A stretch of DNA of 25,124 nucleotides, from the IMG/VR virus record IMGVR_UViG_3300010885_010691, positions 1-25,124 of that record; one strand, given 5' to 3'. The stretch comes from a virus. Positions within the stretch are counted from its first letter, which is position 1. The number at the start of each line of letters is the position of its first letter. The translations under genes were made by a program, and so were the position numbers. Below are positions 1 through 6,128 of this stretch, in pieces. The notes below the pieces were generated by a model. The model was not told the DNA's origin and made no database searches. It saw nothing but the letters and a program-made list of their open reading frames with translations.

Positions 1-171
1 GAACCAATGTCAGACCAAACTGGAAGTATTTATTGGACTGGAAGTATTGAATCAGACAATCGTTATGCTAGAGATTCAATGGCGGTTAGTGGAGTTCCTT
101 CTCAAAGACTTCATTTCATTGACCCAATCAAAGGAAGAGTTACAGCCCAATATCAAATTTGGCTTGATTAA
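1..171 (+). CDS. C-terminal end of an unidentified protein (5' end outside the window)
   Basis: An open frame runs from the first base to a TAA at 169-171, giving 56 residues of a longer protein that ends in QYQIWLD. The tail is rich in Gly, Ser, Asp and aromatic residues and contains a near-repeat (TGSIYWTGSIESD). That would suit a phage structural or tail protein, but no family is recognised. Its stop overlaps the stop of the leftward gene at 168-389 by four bases, so the two genes converge. Confidence 0.6.
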   Translation, partial: EPMSDQTGSIYWTGSIESDNRYARDSMAVSGVPSQRLHFIDPIKGRVTAQYQIWLD

Positions 172-389
172 TCATCTTCATCTATATCATCGCCATAGTC
201 TGAATAATCAGCAGTAACTAAACGCATATTGGCAACGTCAACATCATTAGCCTTTGCGTTTGCCATACTTTCTTTGAATGTTTCTACGGTTCTTTTGCAC
301 AAATCATCTACGGCATCGGGATATTGCAATTCTGTTCCAAGAGTTACCGATAAACCGCCGCAAGTAATTTCGATTTGTGTGTAAGCCAT
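168..389 (-). CDS. Small acidic hypothetical protein, the only convincing leftward gene
   Basis: A 73-residue protein starting MAYTQIEITCGG and ending in a strongly acidic tail (DYGDDIDEDD). The N-terminal half alternates as expected for beta strands, and the middle is likely helical. No family is recognised. It converges on the rightward gene ending at 171, with stop codons overlapping. I see no clear Shine-Dalgarno sequence in the bases before its ATG (387-389 on this strand), so it may be translated as a leaderless or weakly initiated message. Its promoter would lie in the noncoding stretch to the right. It is kept because the whole interval is open, the residue composition is natural, and no rightward frame competes. 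Confidence 0.6.
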   Translation of the reverse strand: MAYTQIEITCGGLSVTLGTELQYPDAVDDLCKRTVETFKESMANAKANDVDVANMRLVTADYSDYGDDIDEDD

Positions 390-410
390 AAAAGAATTGT
401 AAGTGCGTTA

Positions 411-443
411 CATAGTATTAACGCAACTATGTTTGTTTTGTTT
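411..443 (+). terminator. Possible terminator for rightward transcription entering from the left
   Basis: CATAGT (411-416) pairs with ACTATG (426-431), followed by a T-rich run, TTTGTTTTGTTT (432-443). An overlapping inverted repeat, TGCGTTA (404-410) with TAACGCA (419-425), competes with it. It could end transcripts of the gene that stops at 171. The six-base stem is short and the T run is interrupted, so this is tentative. Confidence 0.35.
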
Positions 444-599
444 GCTACGTGGCTTTGTAAACTGTTAATGACCTTTATCTATATCCGAATAAGGACAAGA
501 AGCCCTGAAAGCCTTACAAAGCCTTTGTAGGCGTTTAAGCCCCTATTTAGCCTTGCCAAGTAGGCGTAACTCGCTACTTATAACGTTATGTACTTTGTA

Positions 600-1073
600 A
601 CGCCGTTACCCTTATGATTGGAGAAGGCGCACGCGGTTCGGGTATCCCCTAGGGGAGCGAACCAGAAGTGAAAAAAGCCTAAGGCTTAGCAGGTAAAACT
701 GGTGAACCGTTTCAGAACATTATGAATCCCTAGGGAATCTGAACGATTGACAGAAAACTTGAGGAAGTCAAATTACATAGAGAAGGCACGAGAAGTTACA
801 TAACTTCTTACTTGTAACCAGCCGAACAAATTGAAACGTACGCGTTGCCAGCAAATCTAGGTTAAAACAACTACACGACTTCAAGAGTAATTGGTTCTAC
901 ACAAAATAAAGCACCGCACGTTGCCAAGCAACCATAAGTCAAGAACGCGATGACCCGAAAGGTGAGCGATACAGATTCAAGACTTTAGCGCAATGCAAAT
1001 AAAAGTGAATAGAAGATGGTGAAGAGCCTCAGTAAATTCCGAAACTGCGTTAACAATAAAAGTTAGCGCAGTC
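600..1073 (+). ncRNA. Candidate structured noncoding RNA upstream of hammerhead 1
   Basis: The interval 390-1130 has no convincing gene but many inverted repeats. These include GTTAC pairs at 597-609, a hairpin at 635-663 (GGTTCG/CGAACC enclosing TCCCCTAGGGGA), a stem at 675-687 (AAGCC/GGCTT), and a hairpin at 711-743 (TTCAGA/TCTGAA enclosing TCCCTAGGGA). Further on are a perfect 8-bp hairpin at 791-808 (AGAAGTTA/TAACTTCT), a stem at 920-932 (GTTGC/GCAAC), and a nested element at 936-984 (AAGTC/GACTT around CGC/GCG and ACC/GGT). The CCCTAGGG cores of 635-663 and 711-743 are self-complementary and could pair with each other. The left boundary is approximate. The right end is set by the predicted ribozyme cleavage after 1073. 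Large phage-associated RNAs such as GOLLD and ROOL are similar in size, but membership cannot be shown by eye. Confidence 0.4.
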
Positions 1074-1109
1074 TTACTAACCGCCGATTAGTAACTGATG
1101 AGGATAGGC
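1026..1109 (+). ncRNA. Type II hammerhead self-cleaving ribozyme (HHR1)
   Basis: All core elements are present in the circularly permuted type II order. GAA lies at 1041-1043. An 11-bp stem III follows (1044-1054 with 1062-1072, one G-U pair), opened by the expected A-U pair. The cleavage-site nucleotide C is at 1073. A perfect 7-bp stem I follows (1074-1080 with 1088-1094). CUGAUGA (1095-1101) comes directly after it. Stem II is GGA (1102-1104) with TCC (1038-1040), then after an internal loop AGGC (1106-1109) with GCCT (1026-1029). No base separates stem I from CUGAUGA, or GAA from stem III, as the fold requires. Cleavage is predicted between 1073 and 1074, leaving a 5'-OH RNA that begins with the stem I hairpin. 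The next gene starts at 1131. Confidence 0.88.
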
Positions 1110-1110
1110 A

Positions 1111-1136
1111 CTAACAAAGGGATAAATAAAATGACA
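1111..1136 (+). repeat. Leader repeat copy 1, between hammerhead 1 and the next start codon
   Basis: These 26 bases are identical to 1872-1897. They contain an AAAGGGA ribosome-binding sequence, an AT spacer and the ATG of the following gene. A shorter relative lies just before the ATG at 6569, without a ribozyme. The shared block suggests that ribozyme plus leader was duplicated as one regulatory module. Confidence 0.8.
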
Positions 1137-1439
1137 ACAACTTCAATTCACGACGCAAGCAATAAAGTAATCGCAAGTTACGAAGAAAAGCAAAAAGTAA
1201 AGTTAGAAATAATCACAATGCTAACTGGTAAAGCGGGAGCAAATATCGTTACGAACAGCAATAATAAATTAACATTTCAATTTAACGGTTTCACAATTTT
1301 CGTTAAGAACGATGAAAATGGTTATCGCATTCAGGCTTACCAAGGCGGAATGGAAAAGTACGATTTCTATAATCAAAATAAGCACGCAACAAAAGCAATC
1401 ATTAACTTAATCGCAACTTCAATGAAGGCAGGTAACTAA
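1131..1439 (+). CDS. Small hypothetical protein, first gene after hammerhead 1
   Basis: A 102-residue protein starting MTTTSIHDASNK. An in-frame ATG at 1098 lies inside the catalytic core of hammerhead 1, so the start at 1131 is chosen. It has AAAGGGA about nine bases upstream, in a leader shared with the gene at 1892. The N-terminal half is likely helical and lysine-rich (YEEKQKVKLEII). The middle reads as beta strands (KLTFQFNGFTIFVKND), and the C-terminus is helical. No family is recognised. After ribozyme cleavage its message would begin at 1074 with a stable hairpin. Confidence 0.7.
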   Translation: MTTTSIHDASNKVIASYEEKQKVKLEIITMLTGKAGANIVTNSNNKLTFQFNGFTIFVKNDENGYRIQAYQGGMEKYDFYNQNKHATKAIINLIATSMKAGN

Positions 1440-1634
1440 ATGCTATACACAAAACTAATTGCAAAACGCTTAAAAATTACAATGCAAAAAGCCGCACTCG
1501 TTCGTGACTTTATTGAATCTTATTTAGAGATTGATTGGTCAGAAGCAACTCTAAAAGAAATCAACTTAGTAATAGATGAAGCAGCAAGCCTAATGAATAT
1601 CAAAGCAGTAACTACAGTAAAGGGAGCAAAATAA
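1440..1634 (+). CDS. Small helical hypothetical protein
   Basis: A 64-residue protein starting MLYTKLIAKRLK. Its ATG directly follows the TAA of the preceding gene, which suggests translational coupling. Predominantly helical, with a basic N-terminus and a DWSEATLKEINLVIDEA segment. No family is recognised. It lies in the RNA segment bounded by the two predicted hammerhead cleavage sites. Confidence 0.6.
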   Translation: MLYTKLIAKRLKITMQKAALVRDFIESYLEIDWSEATLKEINLVIDEAASLMNIKAVTTVKGAK

Positions 1635-1635
1635 A

Positions 1636-1809
1636 ATGTCAATGACAAGAAAAGATTACGAGTTGGTTGCACGAATCCTAAAAATGAACTTAGAAAATAA
1701 TCCAAATAACGACGCAGTTCAAGAAATTATTTACAATTTCGTAGGAGCGTTTCGTGCGTATCCAAATTACAACGAAGCAACTTTCAGAGACGCTTGCGGA
1801 GTTAAGTAA
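1636..1809 (+). CDS. Small hypothetical protein ending at the edge of hammerhead 2
   Basis: A 57-residue protein starting MSMTRKDYELVARILKMN and ending DACGVK. It begins one base after the previous stop, preceded by AAGGGAGCA about ten bases upstream. Its TAA (1807-1809) directly abuts the first paired base of hammerhead 2 at 1810, so a ribosome finishing this gene would sit on the ribozyme and could hinder its folding. No family is recognised. The sequence looks like a small two- or three-helix protein. Confidence 0.6.
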   Translation: MSMTRKDYELVARILKMNLENNPNNDAVQEIIYNFVGAFRAYPNYNEATFRDACGVK

Positions 1810-1862
1810 AGGCGAAACACCCGCAAGGGTGTCCGACGTTGAACGGCGTCGCTGATGAGCCT
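1810..1862 (+). ncRNA. Type II hammerhead self-cleaving ribozyme (HHR2)
   Basis: A second, more compact hammerhead in the same permuted order. Stem II is AGGC (1810-1813) with GCCT (1859-1862). GAA lies at 1814-1816. Stem III is ACACCC (1817-1822) with GGGTGT (1827-1832), closed by a GCAA tetraloop of the GNRA type. The cleavage-site C is at 1833. Stem I is CGACG (1834-1838) with CGTCG (1847-1851), around an 8-base loop. CUGAUGA lies at 1852-1858. Every conserved core base expected for a hammerhead is present with no insertions. Cleavage is predicted between 1833 and 1834. The following gene starts at 1892 through the repeated leader. Confidence 0.93.
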
Positions 1863-1871
1863 CATCAGAAA

Positions 1872-1897
1872 CTAACAAAGGGATAAATAAAATGACA
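1872..1897 (+). repeat. Leader repeat copy 2, between hammerhead 2 and the next start codon
   Basis: Identical over 26 bases to 1111-1136, covering the ribosome-binding sequence, spacer and first two codons of the following gene. CUGAUGA ends 13 bases before this copy and 9 bases before the first copy. Confidence 0.8.
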
Positions 1898-2386
1898 CTA
1901 GAAAACACAACATCAGAAACAGTAGAAATAGAACTAACTCCAGAACAAATTGCGGAAAACTTTATCAAAGCCAATTCCGTTGCTTCTCTCATAGAAGAAT
2001 TTGTAAATCATTACAACGCAATCGAATCTCTTAAAAAGCGTTTAGAGTATTCAAAACAATCTTCTAATACTGACCGCGCCAAAGTGTGTGAAGTTACAAA
2101 TACAGTAGAAGAATTTCTCAAAGAACATATTAAAGAGAACGATTCAGCGTCAGTAGAAGAACTAAAAGAACTTGCAGAATCGCTAGACATTGAACTTACA
2201 AAAACAATAAACGTTTCATTCACAGTTCAAGTAGAAGCAGAACTAACTGTTCCTCTTGACTTTGACGAAGAAGATATCAACGACGGTGATTTTAATATCA
2301 GTATTGACTATTGCGGAAGCCATAACGACGTTGATTGTGACGACCTTTCTACTGAAGTAGATGACTTTTCAGCAGAAGAAGAATAA
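1892..2386 (+). CDS. Acidic hypothetical protein with a predicted coiled coil
   Basis: A 164-residue protein, very rich in Glu and Asp. Residues about 15-95 are helical with a heptad-like pattern (HYNAIESLKKRLEY, EELKELAESLDIE). The remainder alternates as beta strands and ends in an acidic stretch (DDFSAEEE). The start ATG has AAAGGGA upstream in the repeated leader and is the first gene after hammerhead 2. No family is recognised. An acidic protein of this kind might bind a basic surface or mimic nucleic acid, but nothing in the sequence proves this. Confidence 0.75.
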   Translation: MTLENTTSETVEIELTPEQIAENFIKANSVASLIEEFVNHYNAIESLKKRLEYSKQSSNTDRAKVCEVTNTVEEFLKEHIKENDSASVEELKELAESLDIELTKTINVSFTVQVEAELTVPLDFDEEDINDGDFNISIDYCGSHNDVDCDDLSTEVDDFSAEEE

Positions 2387-2397
2387 GGAGAAAAATA

Positions 2398-2622
2398 ATG
2401 TTAGAAAATGTTGAATGTAATTTATGTGACGAGCCAGTTCTTTCCGATATTACTTTGGATTTGGCTTATATCGAACTAGCAGCGCAAATATTTGCTCGCG
2501 CTATCGAAATAAAAGATTACAACCACGCGCAAGTTGTAGTAAGCAATTTAATGTTTAGTGCGCAAACACTAGGTAAATATGCAACTCATAAAGCACACTC
2601 AAACCAAACAAAGGGAGAATAG
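2398..2622 (+). CDS. Small hypothetical protein with a CxxC pair
   Basis: A 74-residue protein starting MLENVECNLCDEPV, where C7 and C10 form one half of a possible metal site. The rest is helical. AGGAG lies eight bases before the ATG. It lies between acidic and helical small genes in the same operon. No family is recognised. Confidence 0.7.
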   Translation: MLENVECNLCDEPVLSDITLDLAYIELAAQIFARAIEIKDYNHAQVVVSNLMFSAQTLGKYATHKAHSNQTKGE

Positions 2623-2625
2623 AAA

Positions 2626-2853
2626 ATGATAAAAAAATTATCAAGTGAGGCTTTTGCTATTGAACAAATGGCAGAAGAAGTGTGGAAGCAAATTCAAATT
2701 CTTGATGAGTCAATAGTTAAATATATTGACAATCGTGCTGATGAAGCAATTTCATATCGTGGATATTTTGATAAAAGATTTCCACTTTTAGCGGAACAAT
2801 TCAAAGGTATTCATAAGGGTATCGGACAACTAATCGAAACAGAAGGAGAATAG
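2626..2853 (+). CDS. Small helical hypothetical protein
   Basis: A 75-residue protein, likely all helical (SSEAFAIEQMAEEVWKQI). It is preceded by AGGGAG and follows the previous stop after three bases. No family is recognised. The tight spacing with both neighbours indicates one operon. Confidence 0.65.
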   Translation: MIKKLSSEAFAIEQMAEEVWKQIQILDESIVKYIDNRADEAISYRGYFDKRFPLLAEQFKGIHKGIGQLIETEGE

Positions 2854-2856
2854 AAA

Positions 2857-3129
2857 ATGACACAAGAACCTAATTCGTTTATAACTATTCAGCCGAATAG
2901 TCATTATCACAATGCCGCTTATAACGAATCCTTATGTAAATCAAATCAGTATTTAGTGATTGATTTTTATTCTTGGGTTAAGTGGTACAACGAAGCAAGA
3001 TTTCAACGCAATCCGTTAATACCGACTCCAGTATTTGCTGGCGATACTTACGAAATTGCTTTGGAAGTATGTAAAGAACTAAATGAAGGCGTTACAAATC
3101 AACCACTAACAACGAAAGAAGGCAAATAA
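2857..3129 (+). CDS. Small hypothetical protein rich in aromatic residues
   Basis: A 90-residue protein starting MTQEPNSFITIQPN, with a Tyr/Trp-rich centre (VIDFYSWVKWYNEARFQ) and a helical C-terminal part. AAGGAG precedes the ATG. It ends one base before the DUF932-like gene and is probably co-transcribed with it. No family is recognised. Confidence 0.65.
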   Translation: MTQEPNSFITIQPNSHYHNAAYNESLCKSNQYLVIDFYSWVKWYNEARFQRNPLIPTPVFAGDTYEIALEVCKELNEGVTNQPLTTKEGK

Positions 3130-3130
3130 A

Positions 3131-4144
3131 ATGGTACACGCATTAGAGCAGTTCACAGATGGCACAACAGCGTTCTTTAGTAACCGCGAACCTGCTTGGC
3201 ACAAACTCGGTACGGTAACTGACGGCGCATTAACAGCAGAAGAAGCGTTGAAAACTGCTTACCTTGATTGGGAAGTTAAGAAGTCAGAAAACCCAGTACA
3301 AGTTCTTGTACCAGATGTAAATGGCAACTTCTCAGATGAAAACGGAAAGAATAATCTCATTACCACTAACGATAAGTTTATGACTTATCGCTATCATCCA
3401 AAAACAAATATCGCAGAAGCCTTAGGCGTAGTCGGTAGCCGTTACACACCAGTTCAAAATCTTGAAGCATTTTCATTCCTTAACGGAATTGTTGATGAAT
3501 CAGGCGCGGTATTTGAAACTGCTGGAAGTATAGATAACGGTAAAAAAGTCTTTATGACTATGAAACTTCCAAAAGGAATAACGCTCGGTGGCGTAGATAA
3601 CTTGGATTTGTATTTAATGGCGTGGAATACGCACGATGGTACAAGTTCATTTCAGGTAGTAGTAACTCCTATTAGAGTTGTTTGTCAAAACACTTTAACT
3701 TGGGCTATCGAAAGCGCAAAGAGTACGTTCTCTTGGCGTCATACACCACGCGTAACAAACAAAGTTCAAGTAGCGCGTGAAACTCTTGGTTTGACATTCG
3801 CTTATGTAGAAGCGTTTGAAAAACAAGCAGAGGCATTACTTAGTCAAAAAATGACAGATAAAGAGTTCTACAAAATCGTTGAAAAGATGATTCCTATTGA
3901 CGATGAATCAACTCGCGCTCGTTCTTTGGCTGATACTGCTCGCGCTACTCTTAATGGATTGTGGAAAGCACCAACACAAGCCAATATCGCTAATACAAAG
4001 TGGGCGGCATATAACACGTTCGTTGAATATGCAGACTGGGCTAAGCCAGTACGCGGAACGAATCAAGAAACTGCTCGCGCTGAAAGAATCGTAACTGGAT
4101 TAGGTGACGCGTTCAAAGCAAAAGCGGTTTCACTTATTTCATAA
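3131..4144 (+). CDS. DUF932 / phage-plasmid-like protein (TIGR03299 type)
   Basis: A 337-residue protein with the hallmarks of the DUF932 family found in many phages and plasmids: an N-terminal AWHKLG motif, a central VVTPIRVVCQNTL segment and a following WRHTPRV stretch. The length matches the family. The biochemical role of the family is not established, although members are often near DNA replication and recombination genes. It is the last gene of the operon that begins after the hammerheads, and a strong terminator lies 13 bases after its stop. Confidence 0.85.
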   Translation: MVHALEQFTDGTTAFFSNREPAWHKLGTVTDGALTAEEALKTAYLDWEVKKSENPVQVLVPDVNGNFSDENGKNNLITTNDKFMTYRYHPKTNIAEALGVVGSRYTPVQNLEAFSFLNGIVDESGAVFETAGSIDNGKKVFMTMKLPKGITLGGVDNLDLYLMAWNTHDGTSSFQVVVTPIRVVCQNTLTWAIESAKSTFSWRHTPRVTNKVQVARETLGLTFAYVEAFEKQAEALLSQKMTDKEFYKIVEKMIPIDDESTRARSLADTARATLNGLWKAPTQANIANTKWAAYNTFVEYADWAKPVRGTNQETARAERIVTGLGDAFKAKAVSLIS

Positions 4145-4156
4145 CGTTAACAATAT

Positions 4157-4192
4157 AAATAGCGTCAGTCTTAATTGGCTGACGCTATTTTT
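4157..4192 (+). terminator. Rho-independent terminator after the DUF932-like gene
   Basis: A perfect 12-bp stem, AAATAGCGTCAG (4157-4168) with CTGACGCTATTT (4179-4190), with a 10-base loop and running into a T tract. It ends the first early operon and is the clearest intrinsic terminator in the window. Confidence 0.9.
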
Positions 4193-4263
4193 ATAATACT
4201 AACTGAAAGAGTCGTTTCAATCATTACTTCTCATATAACGTTTCATAAACTAAAATAACTAAT

Positions 4264-4268
4264 GGAGG
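4264..4268 (+). promoter_or_regulatory. Ribosome-binding site that sets the start at 4277
   Basis: GGAGG lies eight bases before the ATG at 4277. An upstream in-frame ATG at 4262 overlaps this sequence and has no ribosome-binding site of its own, so 4277 is the better start. Confidence 0.7.
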
Positions 4269-4276
4269 CAACCCAA

Positions 4277-4504
4277 ATGATAATGACTTTTTTTGATGCT
4301 TTATTTGCGCTTGTTTTTTCGTGCTTGATTCTTTTTACAATTAAATTAAACGGAAATCCTAATCGTTTAACTGTGCGCGGTCTGCGCTTTTTATTCATAA
4401 CTTTAATTCCTGTGGGATTTATGTTGGCTATATTCGCCACAAATTTTACTTGGATATGTGATACCACAACTGGCTGTCATATCGGTTGGGGCTTGTCATT
4501 TTAA
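4277..4504 (+). CDS. Small two-span membrane protein
   Basis: A 75-residue protein with two hydrophobic segments, roughly residues 3-21 (FDALFALVFSCLILFTI) and 37-57 (FLFITLIPVGFMLAIFA). They are separated by a basic loop with Asn and Arg. The C-terminus carries two Cys (WICDTTTGCHIGWG). The size and two spans would allow a holin-like role, but there is no specific holin signature, and the lysozyme-like gene is 4.9 kb away. It is the first gene after the terminator. Confidence 0.65.
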   Translation: MIMTFFDALFALVFSCLILFTIKLNGNPNRLTVRGLRFLFITLIPVGFMLAIFATNFTWICDTTTGCHIGWGLSF

Positions 4505-4514
4505 CTTTTACTAA

Positions 4515-4535
4515 CGTGGGTAAGAGTTACCTACG
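4515..4535 (+). promoter_or_regulatory. Hairpin in the leader of the gene at 4559
   Basis: CGTGGGTAA (4515-4523) pairs with TTACCTACG (4527-4535) with one G-U pair and a GAG loop. No T tract follows, so it is unlikely to be a terminator. It may stabilise the message or mark a processing site. Confidence 0.45.
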
Positions 4536-4558
4536 AAACCAACAGGAAGGCAAACCAA

Positions 4559-4759
4559 ATGGCTAAAGTAAAAATCAAGGCAGTACTAAATGTAGAAATT
4601 CCAGAGCCAAAGAAGTCTTTGGAAAAGCAAACATCAACGGAACGAAATGATTATGTAAGACAATGCGCGGAAGAAGCGATTCTTGATGCGTTGCAATTAG
4701 CGGAACTCAATCCTGAGATTCTAAAGATTCGGTTAACACGAACAGAAAAGGGAGAATAA
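4559..4759 (+). CDS. Small hypothetical protein upstream of the annealing protein
   Basis: A 66-residue charged protein starting MAKVKIKAVLNVEI, with a beta-like N-terminus and a helical, acidic centre. AGGAAGG precedes the start. It lies three bases before the Bet/RecT gene, so the two are likely co-expressed. No family is recognised. Confidence 0.65.
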   Translation: MAKVKIKAVLNVEIPEPKKSLEKQTSTERNDYVRQCAEEAILDALQLAELNPEILKIRLTRTEKGE

Positions 4760-4762
4760 GAA

Positions 4763-5557
4763 ATGGCAAATACATTAGCGGTAACTAGCGACCAATCCTT
4801 TTGGGATGAAAAGCAAATCGCGGCACTAAAACAAATCGGATTAGCCGATGCGCCCAAGCCAGAGTTAGCAGTATTTCTTCATTACTGTCAACGCACGGGG
4901 CTTGACCCATTCGCTCGCCAAATTTATATGATTGCACGTGGCGGCAAATATACAATTCAAGCCAGCATAGATGGTTTGCGTATCGTGGCGCAACGTTCTA
5001 ATAACTACGGCGGACAAACACCGGTGGAATGGTGCGGTGACGATGGAGTTTGGAAAGATGTTTGGCTTGCTAAAGAAAATCCAGTTGCGGCACGTGTCGG
5101 AGTATTTTACAAAGATTCGCCACACCCAACTTACGCGGTAGCCAAGTTTGAATCTTATTTTGCAGGTTCTCCTATTTGGAAAAAGATGCCTGACTTAATG
5201 ATTGCTAAGTGCGCGGAAGCGTTAGCACTACGCAAAGCCTTTCCTAATGACCTTTCAGGTATTTATACCAATGATGAAATGGCTCAGGCGGATACGCAAA
5301 TTGAAACTTCTGTACAAACTAAAGTTCAAAATGTACAAATTCCAGAAGCGGTAGTTATTAAGGCTAATCCTGAAACGATTTCAATGTTACAAAATGCGTT
5401 TTCAGAAATTCTTATTACTAACGAACTTGCAGAACTTATTGCTTTGCGTAACTCGTGTATTGACGAACTTGATATTGAGTTTCCATTAGGCGATGGCACA
5501 GGCGTAACAACGTTACGTCAGCAATTTGATATAGCGCGAAAGAATTTTTCAAAATGA
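4763..5557 (+). CDS. bet: Bet/RecT-family single-strand annealing protein
   Basis: A 264-residue protein with the characteristic RecT/Bet signatures. CQRTGLDPFARQIYMI lies near residue 42, followed by an ASIDGLRIVAQR segment, and CAEALALRKAFPNDLSGIYT lies near residue 150. This family binds single-stranded DNA and anneals complementary strands during phage recombination and replication-fork repair. The length matches typical members, and the divergent C-terminal third is normal. It overlaps the next gene by four bases (ATGA). A Cas4-like nuclease that could supply single strands is encoded at 6569. Confidence 0.93.
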   Translation: MANTLAVTSDQSFWDEKQIAALKQIGLADAPKPELAVFLHYCQRTGLDPFARQIYMIARGGKYTIQASIDGLRIVAQRSNNYGGQTPVEWCGDDGVWKDVWLAKENPVAARVGVFYKDSPHPTYAVAKFESYFAGSPIWKKMPDLMIAKCAEALALRKAFPNDLSGIYTNDEMAQADTQIETSVQTKVQNVQIPEAVVIKANPETISMLQNAFSEILITNELAELIALRNSCIDELDIEFPLGDGTGVTTLRQQFDIARKNFSK

Positions 5558-5886
5558 GATACGAAAGAAATCAAGATTTAATGGAATTTGATTTCTTTGG
5601 AGCGTTGCGCCCTGCGGATAAATTCGAGCAATTTCATTATTTGAATCCGCAGGTATTTCTCGCTCTTGAATCTATGGCTTATGACTTAATTCAACGTGGA
5701 CGTAAGCGGATTGGAATAAAGATGCTTATGGAAGTTTTACGTTGGAATTATCAGATGGAAACAGATGACCCTAATTCTGATTTCAAAATAAATAATAATT
5801 ACGCGCCGCATTATTCGCGTTTGCTAATCGAACGTCACCCAGAGTGGGCAAGCGTTTTTGAACTACGACAACTAAGGAGTATCTAA
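5554..5886 (+). CDS. Phage hypothetical protein of about 110 residues
   Basis: A 110-residue protein with a mixed helical fold, containing FEQFHYLNPQVFLALESMA, then RIGIKMLMEVLRW, then a tail with YSRLLIERHPEWASVFELR. This pattern resembles a small family common in phage genomes, but I cannot name a function. It overlaps the Bet/RecT stop by four bases and the next gene by one, so it belongs to the recombination operon. Confidence 0.75.
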   Translation: MRYERNQDLMEFDFFGALRPADKFEQFHYLNPQVFLALESMAYDLIQRGRKRIGIKMLMEVLRWNYQMETDDPNSDFKINNNYAPHYSRLLIERHPEWASVFELRQLRSI

Positions 5887-6128
5887 TGACTAACGCTGTT
5901 ACTGATAAAGAATGGCTTGCGTTACTTGCAAGCATTTATAAAAGTACGTCAATAAGCACTACAACTACAAAATTTACGGTTAACAAAATATCTGATGATG
6001 CAGTTACCGCTATTCCCGTTGATAAATTAAAAGAGTTACACGACAATTTAATTTATAGTGGATTTTCCGATACAGAAGCATTAGTAATAACAGCGCAGGT
6101 GGCTTCCAATGCTAAGCGAACCATTTAG
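5886..6128 (+). CDS. Small hypothetical protein
   Basis: An 80-residue protein starting MTNAVTDKEWLALLASIY. It starts on the last base of the previous stop (TAATG), with AAGGAGT upstream. A Ser/Thr-rich stretch is followed by two likely helices. The final 20 bases overlap the start of the zinc-ribbon gene at 6109 in another frame. No family is recognised. Confidence 0.7.
   Translation: MTNAVTDKEWLALLASIYKSTSISTTTTKFTVNKISDDAVTAIPVDKLKELHDNLIYSGFSDTEALVITAQVASNAKRTI

Noticed and set aside
741-780. Promoter with TTGACA at 747-752
   Set aside because: The -35 match is perfect, but no acceptable -10 box lies at 16-18 bases. The nearest (TACATA) is 21 bases away, so it is not called.
600-1025. 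tRNA or tmRNA genes in the noncoding stretch
   Set aside because: A GGTTCG sequence at 635 suggested a T-arm, but it pairs with CGAACC at 658-663 as a long hairpin. No cloverleaf or CCA-adjacent acceptor stem could be drawn.
1098-1130. Longer start (ATG at 1098) for the gene at 1131
   Set aside because: This ATG is part of the CUGAUGA core of hammerhead 1. The ATG at 1131 has a ribosome-binding site in a leader shared exactly with the gene at 1892.
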